Positions 15,307 through 21,105 of a stretch of 21,105 nucleotides of DNA are shown piece by piece; the stretch's first letter is position 1, and each line of letters begins with the position of its first letter. The DNA lies in contig DASSIS010000107.1 of assembly GCA_035691665.1 (NCBI GenBank), positions 1 to 21,105 of the forward strand, written 5' to 3'. Both the position numbers and the translations under genes were made by a program. The notes beneath the pieces are model-generated. The model ran no database searches. It worked only from the letters and a program-made list of their open reading frames with translations, and had not been told where the DNA came from. The stretch comes from DASUBN01 sp035691665. GTDB lineage: Bacteria; Pseudomonadota; Gammaproteobacteria; Natronospirales; REEB76.

Positions 15307-15975
15307 GTGGAACAGATCTTCCAGCGCCTGGCGCCCTCCTGCGCCATGGTCCTCACCAGGAACGCTTCCGGCAAGGGGGTGGATTTCCTCGGCAGCGCTT
15401 TCGCGGTGCGGGAGGACGGCTATCTGTTCACCGCCGCCGAGGTGGTGAAGGACCGGACCTCGCTGCTGGTCTCGCCGGCGGAGGACGCCCTTGGATTCCA
15501 GTCCTCCAGCCGCGAACAGCTGCGCTGCTTCGCCGCGGAAGTCAAAGCGGCGGATGCAGGCAACAACGTCGCCCTACTGAAGATCATCGACCCGGTGTCG
15601 TTACGCCTGCTGCCCGACCTGCTGGGCGAGACGGAGACCCTGCACCCAGGCGCCGCGATGATGCAGCTCGGCTTCCCCTTCGGCCGTCACGGCACCCTGG
15701 TGTTGACCGCCCGCACCGGGCACCTGGCCGCGAAGATGCTCAGCACCGACGGCCGCCGGCAACTGCTGGTGGAGGGTGCGGTGTATTCCGGCGCGGCCGG
15801 CGGGGCGCTGGTGGACCTGCGCCGTGGCCGCATCGTGGGCGTGCTCGGCAGCCAGCTGGCGCTGCTGCCCAAAGACAGCGAATCCGCCGGCAAATTCACC
15901 CTGCCCCTGCAGACCGATCTGAGCCTGGCGGCCCCTATCGAGGCCGCCACCGCCCTGTTGCCGAGGGACCGCTAG
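15307..15975 (+). CDS. Trypsin-fold pseudoprotease (HtrA-like domain with all catalytic residues replaced)
   Basis: The 222-residue product follows the chymotrypsin/HtrA plan without PDZ domains. GSAFAVREDGYLFTAAEVV (29-47) matches the GSGFIIxxDGYILTNxHVV segment, but Glu45 stands where the catalytic His is expected. DAGNNVALLKI (83-93) matches DxxxDLALLKI with Asn87 for Asp. SGAAGGALVDL (161-171) matches GNSGGALVNL with Ala164 for the nucleophilic Ser. A proteolytic role is therefore unlikely; binding or scaffolding is more plausible. No signal peptide is visible, so it may be cytoplasmic. It starts with GTG six bases after the giant gene's stop, with only a weak ribosome-binding site (CGGGAA), suggesting translational coupling. 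Alignment to the triad is by eye. Confidence 0.75.
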   Translation: MEQIFQRLAPSCAMVLTRNASGKGVDFLGSAFAVREDGYLFTAAEVVKDRTSLLVSPAEDALGFQSSSREQLRCFAAEVKAADAGNNVALLKIIDPVSLRLLPDLLGETETLHPGAAMMQLGFPFGRHGTLVLTARTGHLAAKMLSTDGRRQLLVEGAVYSGAAGGALVDLRRGRIVGVLGSQLALLPKDSESAGKFTLPLQTDLSLAAPIEAATALLPRDR

Positions 15976-15981
15976 CCCGCC

Positions 15982-17511
15982 TCAGACGTTACAGTACAAG
16001 TCCGTGACGTTCATCACGACATTGGCCAACTGCGCCTGGGCCGATTCGATGACCTCCACCTTCGCGGTCAACTCCTTCAATTCCGCGTCATCGGGGATCA
16101 ACTCCAGTTTGGGGCCCAATTCGAACGAAAGGCTGCCGGCGGAAGCGATCTCCGTCTTGAACCCGAGGAATATCTCCAGGGCCGCTCCGGCCGTGATCTC
16201 GACCTTGGCGGACAGGGTGATCTCGTCGCAGGCCGCCAGGTTCATCTCGCTCTTGCCGCCCATGAAGAACTCAGCCTTGCCGCCCCAGAACTGCTCCAGG
16301 GCGTCACCTTGGACCATCTCGGTGGAATTACCCGTGGTCGTCTCCATCTTGTTCCCGGTCACCGTCGAGGTGCTGTTGCCGGTGACCGACTCGCTGCTGT
16401 TGCCCACCACGGTACTCGAGGTGTTGCCGTAGTTGCGCTCCTCCGTGGGTCCCTCCTGCACCGAGAGCCCCGGTCCATTGTGGTACTCATAGGTGTTGCC
16501 GAAATCCTTCGACACCTTCAAGTTGACCGCCTTCCAGGTGTTGCGCTTGGCGAAATCCTGGGGGTTGAACACCGCATCGAGCGCCGCCTCGCTCTCGCTC
16601 AACGTATCGGTCGCCTCCTCCGCCTGGTCCGGGCTCAACAAGCCGCCGAACGTGGGGACCGGCGAAGCGGCGGCGAAACTGCTGGCCACGCTCTCCAGCG
16701 AGAGGAAGCTCGACGTCCAGTCGTCGTGCTTACGGCTGGTGTAGGGGGAAGTCGGATCGTCGGCATGGAACCAGCCGCTGCCCTGGTCCCAGGCGATCAG
16801 GGATTCCTCATACCCCGTGCCGTAGCTGTAGGTGCAGTGCTTGCCCAGCTTGATGTCGGGAAGGGCGTTCGCGTCGGTGTTGCCGTAGGCATCCACGTAG
16901 TTGTTCGGGCCGGCGCTCCACTCGTAGCTGCTGCCGTACTTGAATTCGTATCCATTGCCCCAGAACTTCTCCACGTTGCCCCCGAGCCACTCGTAGGCAT
17001 CCAGCGAGGCTGGGGCGTTGTAGTTCGAAGGTTGGGCGACGACGCCGGCCAGGTAGAGGGACATGGAGCCCCGGGGGATGGTGAACGTCTCGTTGTTGTA
17101 CACGCAGGCCTGGTTCGCCCAGGCGTGGCCTTCCTCGTAGCCGTTGCCGAAGTTGAAGTTCTTGCCGTTGCCGCCCCACTGGATGATGTTGCCGTCGTTG
17201 AAGAAATAGATGTCCCCGTAGTGGCGGCTCACCTGGTAGGCGCTGCTGCCCTCGTCCAGCGCCTGTATGTTCTGCACGCTGCCGATGCCAGACAGGGGGG
17301 TGTTCACGGGGACTTGTGCGCAGACCCCGTTGGGGTCGAGGGTCACGAACGGAGTCGGGCCGGTGACCGCCGCCATGCCCTGGTTGTTGCTGCTGCCGCT
17401 GCCGACGGTGGTGCCGGGACTGGGGTTATAGGGGTTAGTGGCTATCTTGATTAGGAAGCCGCGGGAAGATATCTGGGCCCACAGGGCGTTGAGCATCCGA
17501 TTGATGGTCAT
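15982..17511 (-). CDS. Octapeptide-repeat needle-like protein of a type VI secretion accessory operon
   Basis: I do not recognise a named family. The 509-residue product has no signal peptide or membrane segment. Residues 340-475 form 17 consecutive octads ending mostly in Gly-Asn, Gly-Gly or Gly-Pro (for example TSSTVVGN, SSESVTGN, STSTVTGN, KMETTTGN). This is the repeat pattern of the triple-stranded beta-helix in phage gp5 and VgrG. Shorter octad blocks with aromatic residues occur at about 108-130 (QWGGN, NFGNGYEE) and 179-210 (FWGNGYEF, KYGSSYEW). A Ser/Ala/Glu-rich section (about 262-315) separates the blocks. ATG 17511 has a GGAGGA ribosome-binding site, 27 bp after the DUF4150 gene. 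Inference: a spike-associated protein or cargo carried by the PAAR-like tip; a toxin domain cannot be named. Confidence 0.65.
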   Translation of the reverse strand: MTINRMLNALWAQISSRGFLIKIATNPYNPSPGTTVGSGSSNNQGMAAVTGPTPFVTLDPNGVCAQVPVNTPLSGIGSVQNIQALDEGSSAYQVSRHYGDIYFFNDGNIIQWGGNGKNFNFGNGYEEGHAWANQACVYNNETFTIPRGSMSLYLAGVVAQPSNYNAPASLDAYEWLGGNVEKFWGNGYEFKYGSSYEWSAGPNNYVDAYGNTDANALPDIKLGKHCTYSYGTGYEESLIAWDQGSGWFHADDPTSPYTSRKHDDWTSSFLSLESVASSFAAASPVPTFGGLLSPDQAEEATDTLSESEAALDAVFNPQDFAKRNTWKAVNLKVSKDFGNTYEYHNGPGLSVQEGPTEERNYGNTSSTVVGNSSESVTGNSTSTVTGNKMETTTGNSTEMVQGDALEQFWGGKAEFFMGGKSEMNLAACDEITLSAKVEITAGAALEIFLGFKTEIASAGSLSFELGPKLELIPDDAELKELTAKVEVIESAQAQLANVVMNVTDLYCNV

Positions 17512-17538
17512 GATGGTGTTCCTCCGGTCGAAGCCCGT

Positions 17539-17943
17539 TCAGGGCGCCAGGATCAGGGTGGTGACTTGGCTCGGCACGATGGACAGGCCGGGCGCGTTGA
17601 GGCTGAAGCCGTTGTGGGCGGTCATGCTGGTGAGCCTCGAGGTGGGCATGCCGTCGCACAGCACGGTGAAAGAGGGGATCAGGGTGTGGTGCGGCCCCAT
17701 GAACATGCCCGACAGCACCCCGAGCTCGATGCCCGGCTGATCGCCCAAGCTGATGGTGCCCATGGTGCCGATGGTGTGGGTGGGCATGCACTCGCTCATC
17801 ACGAACATCGCCGTCGTGAACGGCATGGCCAAGGCGTTAAGGGCGATGTTGGGATAGGGGATGGGCACCGGCACCAGGATCGGGGTCAGGCATACGTCCG
17901 GAAAGCCGAAGGCCATGCCGGGCATCTGGGTATTGGCGAACAT
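17539..17943 (-). CDS. DUF4150 PAAR-like tip protein
   Basis: The 134-residue product begins MFANTQMPGMAFGFPDVCLTP and contains PIPYPNIALNALAMPFTT, LGDQPGIELGVLSGMFMGPH, CDGMPTSRLTSMTAHNG and NAPGLSIVPSQ. This is the layout of DUF4150, a PAAR-like family that caps VgrG spikes in type VI secretion systems. Tip proteins use conserved His/Cys residues for metal binding, and candidates here are Cys52, His56, His85, His86 and Cys96. The frame is open far upstream, but ATG 17943 has a strong ribosome-binding site (GAGGAGG, six-base spacing) and follows the DUF3540 stop by 11 bp. Cytoplasmic until loaded on the spike. Confidence 0.88.
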   Translation of the reverse strand: MFANTQMPGMAFGFPDVCLTPILVPVPIPYPNIALNALAMPFTTAMFVMSECMPTHTIGTMGTISLGDQPGIELGVLSGMFMGPHHTLIPSFTVLCDGMPTSRLTSMTAHNGFSLNAPGLSIVPSQVTTLILAP

Positions 17944-17954
17944 AGCTAGCCTCC

Positions 17955-18602
17955 TCAACCCAGGTGGATGCGCTCGCCGTCGATGCGCACTTCGCTCTCG
18001 GCGGACATCACGGCGTGCTTGCCGCGGAGGTTGAGGACGTTCTTGACGGAGTAATAGACCTGCCCGGCCTGCAGGTGCTCCAGGTCTTCGACTTCGCGGT
18101 GCACCGCACCCGCCTTGAGCCGCACCCGCTCGGCCACGGTCTCCAGCAACTCGGCGAAGGTCTTCACCCGGTCCACCGTCGCTTCCACGAGTCCCGCGGC
18201 CAGCTGCAGCGCCCCGAGGGCGAAGCTCGCCTGGGCCGCCTGCACCGAGACCTCGGGAGCCACGGCGCTGATCTGCCGGCCCGCGGCCAGCGTCAGCTCG
18301 TCCTGCACCGCGAGCTTGAGCCCGCCTTGCGCGACCTTGAGGGTGCTGTCCGCGGGCAGGGGGATCACCGCCGGGGCCTCGCCCCGCACCAGCACCGCCA
18401 GTATCCACAGGCTACCCTCCACGTCTGCGGCGAGCACGGTATCGCCAGCCGCCGGCTGCAGCAGGCAGGAGGCGGCACGGCGCGCGGTGAAGGCTCCGCC
18501 CGGGCTGCCGAGACGGCAGATGTCCTCGCCGGCATCCAGGACCTTTGCCTGGATGAGGCCGCTCGCCGCGGGTTCGGACTGCATATGGGTGAGTGTCTGC
18601 AT
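17955..18602 (-). CDS. DUF3540 type VI secretion accessory protein
   Basis: The 215-residue product matches DUF3540 as I know it: an N-terminal beta-rich part (about 15-90; AKVLDAGEDICRLGSPGGAF, LQPAAGDTVLAADVEGSLWI), a middle with LKVAQGGLKLAVQDELTLAAGRQISAVAPEV in register, and a helical C-terminal part (about 125-165) ending in VNLRGKHAVMSAESEVRIDGERIHLG-like sequence. The alternating KLAVQDELTLAA pattern resembles the gp5/VgrG needle. The gene lies 18 bp after the pentapeptide gene with an AGGAG ribosome-binding site. A second ATG six codons in is possible. DUF3540, DUF4150, DUF2169 and pentapeptide proteins commonly occur together beside vgrG genes. Molecular role not established; assembly or loading of the spike is inferred. 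Confidence 0.85.
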   Translation of the reverse strand: MQTLTHMQSEPAASGLIQAKVLDAGEDICRLGSPGGAFTARRAASCLLQPAAGDTVLAADVEGSLWILAVLVRGEAPAVIPLPADSTLKVAQGGLKLAVQDELTLAAGRQISAVAPEVSVQAAQASFALGALQLAAGLVEATVDRVKTFAELLETVAERVRLKAGAVHREVEDLEHLQAGQVYYSVKNVLNLRGKHAVMSAESEVRIDGERIHLG

Positions 18603-18620
18603 GACGCTGTACTCCTGGTT

Positions 18621-19670
18621 TTAGGCGGGGCGCCAGTTCTCGGCCGCGAGTTGATCGGGATCGGTACCGTAGGCCAAGGCCTTGCTCGCCGGCCAACGGG
18701 TGGCCTGGTCGCGCACGGCGTGCAGCTTGGCCTTGAAGAGGTTGGCGTCGGTGAAATCCGCGCCGTCCAGCACCGAACGGGAGAAATCCGTGTAACTCAT
18801 CTCGCAGCCCTTGAACGAAGCCGCGGTGCAGTCGGCATCCGTGAGCTGCGCCATGTCGAGACGGGCCTTGTCGAGGCGCGCGCGCACCAGCCGGGCCTGC
18901 TGGAAGTGAGCCTGGGTGAGTTCGGCGCCGGAGAGGTCGGCGCCCTCGAGGTCGGCTCCGGAGAACATCGTGTTGGTGAGCTTGGCTCCGCCGAGATCGG
19001 CGCCCGGGAGCTTGCAGTCCAGGAAGCCGGTGTATTCCAGGTTGGCCTTGCGGAACCTGGTTCCGGTGAGGTCGCAGCCGCGCAGCTGACAGGCGATGAA
19101 GCTGAGGCCGGAAAGATCCACGCCGGCGAAGTTTCCGCTTTGCAGGAACAGCTGCTGCGCCGAGAAGCCCTTGAAGCTGCTGCCGGTGAAATCCCCGTTC
19201 ATCAGCACCGTCTTGGCGAAGCTCGCGCCGTCGAGCTTGGAGCCGGTCACCGGGGTATCCATGACGATGGTCTTGAAGAGTTTCGTGGCCGAGAGATCCG
19301 TCTGCTCGAGGTTGCAGCGGTTCAGCACCGTGTATTCCAGGTGCACGCCCGCGAGCACGGCCCCCTTGAGGCGGGTCTCCATGAATTGGGCGCGCAGCAG
19401 GTCCGCCGCCGCGAGCCGCGCCCCGCCGAGATCGCACTTGCTGAACACGCCATGAGCCAACTGGGCGCGCTCGAGGGCCGCGCCCTGGAAGTCGACGCCG
19501 GTGAACACGCCCTCGCGCAGATCCGCACCGTCCAGATCCGCGCCCGCGAAGCTGACTTGCTCGAAGACACCGCCGGCCAAGGCGGCACCGGCGAGCTTCG
19601 CGCCCTTGAAGTCCTGGCCGCGGATGGTCTCGCCGCGGCGGATGGCGGTTTCCAGCTCGTCGCGGGTCAT
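18621..19670 (-). CDS. Pentapeptide-repeat protein of the type VI secretion accessory operon
   Basis: The 349-residue product starts MTRDELETAIRRGETIRGQDF and then consists almost wholly of pentapeptide repeats of the A(D/N)LxG type (about residues 18-310), which fold into a right-handed quadrilateral beta-helix. Examples are FAGADLDGADLREGVF and FSGADLEGADLSGAEL. A short non-repeat tail follows (WPASKALAYGTDPDQLAAENWRPA). The ATG at 19670 overlaps the stop of the upstream gene as ATGA, indicating translational coupling. The same frame stays open far upstream, but there it is only the shadow of the preceding gene. Such proteins accompany DUF2169/DUF3540/DUF4150 genes in type VI loci. No gyrase-protection evidence is visible. 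Confidence 0.88.
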   Translation of the reverse strand: MTRDELETAIRRGETIRGQDFKGAKLAGAALAGGVFEQVSFAGADLDGADLREGVFTGVDFQGAALERAQLAHGVFSKCDLGGARLAAADLLRAQFMETRLKGAVLAGVHLEYTVLNRCNLEQTDLSATKLFKTIVMDTPVTGSKLDGASFAKTVLMNGDFTGSSFKGFSAQQLFLQSGNFAGVDLSGLSFIACQLRGCDLTGTRFRKANLEYTGFLDCKLPGADLGGAKLTNTMFSGADLEGADLSGAELTQAHFQQARLVRARLDKARLDMAQLTDADCTAASFKGCEMSYTDFSRSVLDGADFTDANLFKAKLHAVRDQATRWPASKALAYGTDPDQLAAENWRPA

Positions 19671-21105
19671 GGATGCCAGTCCTTGAGCTTGGTGCGCTTG
19701 AGGTTGGCGCCGTGGAAGCGGGTCTCGCCCACCACCACCCCCAGGAACTCGGCGCCGAAGCAGTTCGAATCGCCGAGGTTGGCCCGCACCAGCCGCGCCT
19801 TGTTGAGCATGGCCTCCTTGAGGTTGCAGTTGGAGAGGTTCGCGGCCTCGAGGTCGGTCTGCATGAAATGGGCCCGCACGGCGCTCGCGCCGCGGAAGCG
19901 CGCCTGCTTGAGCTTGGCTTCGCTCAGGTCCGAGCCATCCAGCACCGCCCGCTCGAAATTGCCGTCCGTGAGGTCGATGCCGCGCAGGTTGGAGCCCGGC
20001 AGCTTGGCCCCGCTGAAGTCTGCGCCCCGGGCCCGGGTCTCGTTTCCCACCAGACGCAGCTTGGCGATCTCGGCCCCGGCCGCCCGCAAGCGGTCGAGAT
20101 CCACGTTCGCGAACAACAGGGTCTCGCCCTTGGCGCCGCTCAGGTCCAGGCCCACGGCGCTGCCGCCCAACACCGTCGTGCGCCGGATGGTGGCGCCGTT
20201 CAGCCTGGCGCCGTCGAGACGGCAGTCCATGAACAGCGGCTTGGTGAACTCGGCCCCGCCCAGGTCCGCTCCGGTGAAATCCGCCTTCATGATCAGGCCG
20301 CCGGTGAACTTGGCGCCCGGGAAGGCGCTGTTCTCGAAGCTGGCCTCGCTCAACACCGCATCCCCGAAGTCCGCGCCTGCCCCGACCGCGCCCACGAAGC
20401 TGGACTTGCCCACGTTCGCAGAGGAGAAGTCCGTCTTGGCGAGCTTGGCACCGCTGAAGTTCGCGCGTACCGCGACGGCGCCCGTGAGTTTGGCGCCGGA
20501 GAGGTCGGCCCCGGAGAAATCGGCGAATTCCAGGTAGGTCCCGGTGAAGTCCACGCCCTTGAGGTCCGCTCCCGAGAGGTTCACGCCGGCGAGATCCATG
20601 CGTGCCAGGGATTCGCCGCGCTTCAAGCGCTGCAAGACCTGCTCCTTGAGCGTCGCCAGGCCCGCCTGGCGTTCCGCCGGCAGCGCGCCGGTGAGCATGA
20701 CGTGCGCGCCCATGCCATAGGCCTTGCGGAAGGCCTCCTCGGCCAAGCGCAGCTTGCCTTCCAGCTCCTTGAGGTCGGCGGAACCGGTCTTTTTCATGAG
20801 CAGTTCCCGGGAACCCGGTGCCAAGGTCAATGCCGCCTGCAGCCGTTCCAGGCGTTGCGCGGCGGAGAAGCGCGGCAAGGTTGCCGCCTGCTTCTTCATG
20901 AGCTCGTCCGGATCCATCCCCACCTGCTTGCACATCGCCGCCAGTTTTTCCTTCGCGAGTGCGCGGGCTTCCTCCGCCTGCTTGTGGGCGTCGGCCAGCA
21001 TCTTGGCTACGTCGAGGTCCATCAGGCTGGTGGACTTATGCACGGTTTCGGGATCCGCGACAAGCGCCGGAACCGGGTCCACGCCGAGCTCCGCGACGCG
21101 CGCCC
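19667..21105 (-). CDS. DUF2169-type pentapeptide-repeat protein, C-terminal part (5' end outside window)
   Basis: The frame is open to the window edge, giving 478 visible residues. The first 165 or so are helical and charged (DVAKMLADAHKQAEEARALAKEKLAAM, KQVGMDPDELMKKQ; LKELEGKLRLAEEAFRKAYGMG), then pentapeptide repeats run from about residue 168 to 470 (MDLAGVNLSGADLKGVDF, ADFSGADLSGAKL). The stop overlaps the next gene's ATG. In related loci this arrangement is the C-terminal half of a long protein whose N-terminus is DUF2169. That domain is not in the window, so the DUF2169 assignment is inferred from operon context. A GTG at 21082 could start a shorter protein, but the frame continues upstream with normal codon use, so I treat it as partial. 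Confidence 0.8.
   Translation of the reverse strand, partial: ARVAELGVDPVPALVADPETVHKSTSLMDLDVAKMLADAHKQAEEARALAKEKLAAMCKQVGMDPDELMKKQAATLPRFSAAQRLERLQAALTLAPGSRELLMKKTGSADLKELEGKLRLAEEAFRKAYGMGAHVMLTGALPAERQAGLATLKEQVLQRLKRGESLARMDLAGVNLSGADLKGVDFTGTYLEFADFSGADLSGAKLTGAVAVRANFSGAKLAKTDFSSANVGKSSFVGAVGAGADFGDAVLSEASFENSAFPGAKFTGGLIMKADFTGADLGGAEFTKPLFMDCRLDGARLNGATIRRTTVLGGSAVGLDLSGAKGETLLFANVDLDRLRAAGAEIAKLRLVGNETRARGADFSGAKLPGSNLRGIDLTDGNFERAVLDGSDLSEAKLKQARFRGASAVRAHFMQTDLEAANLSNCNLKEAMLNKARLVRANLGDSNCFGAEFLGVVVGETRFHGANLKRTKLKDWHP

Noticed and set aside
15307..15975. Calling this gene an active HtrA/trypsin serine protease
   Set aside because: The positions expected for His, Asp and Ser read Glu45, Asn87 and Ala164, so activity is not supported by the sequence.
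17964..20537. An 857-codon plus-strand open frame
   Set aside because: It is antisense to DUF3540 and both pentapeptide genes. The five-residue periodicity and GC-rich codons of those genes keep the opposite strand free of stops. The translation is a low-complexity shadow.
18621..20933. Reading the second pentapeptide frame as a 770-residue protein
   Set aside because: The part upstream of 19670 is a frame-shifted shadow of the preceding pentapeptide gene. The ATGA overlap at 19667-19670 gives a clear start.

Overview
The window is a GC-rich chromosomal segment of a gammaproteobacterium. The queA-tgt-yajC-secD order, the gene content and the style of the intergenic hairpin repeats suggest the Xanthomonadales/Lysobacterales or a nearby lineage such as Nevskiales. 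This placement is an inference from gene style; there is no rRNA or marker comparison behind it. No tRNA, rRNA, CRISPR array, IS transposase or integrase gene is visible.

Region 1 (1-4552, minus strand) is queA, tgt, yajC and the 5' part of secD: two queuosine-tRNA modification genes followed by the Sec accessory genes. About 860 bp packed with hairpins separates queA from tgt. That spacer holds a 15-codon duplicate of the tgt start, identical in protein but with 11 synonymous differences. It also has mirrored hairpin modules at its two ends and several hairpins whose loop is AGGGAT or a close variant. Two of these match the CsrA/RsmA binding consensus as I recall it.

Region 2 (4728-7349, minus strand) is an ECF sigma factor, a membrane anti-sigma factor with an HxxxCxxC zinc motif, and a secreted protein with three PDZ domains. 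It ends in a strong intrinsic terminator. A divergent promoter region (7350-7558) separates it from a secreted DUF885-family zinc-peptidase-like gene (7559-9325), which has its own terminator. A GGTG-N16-CACC palindrome overlaps the predicted promoter.

Region 3 (9490-15975, plus strand) holds a 1936-residue secreted protein. It has a glycine-rich, beta-helix-like N-terminal part, ten Ig/cadherin-like repeats with a (Gly-Ser)12 linker, an internal sequence resembling a GlyGly-CTERM sorting tail, a second signal-peptide-like segment and an outer-membrane beta-barrel-like domain. Six bases later comes a trypsin-fold protein in which all three catalytic positions appear to be replaced.

Region 4 (15982-21105, minus strand) is a type VI secretion accessory module. 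In transcription order it contains a DUF2169-type pentapeptide protein (5' end outside the window), a second pentapeptide protein, DUF3540, a DUF4150 PAAR-like tip protein and a 509-residue protein built partly from 17 consecutive octapeptide repeats like the needle of VgrG/gp5. The set looks like a spike loading or assembly module. The last gene is the likely cargo or spike extension and the least familiar component. Regions 3 and 4 converge with only 6 bp between stop codons.
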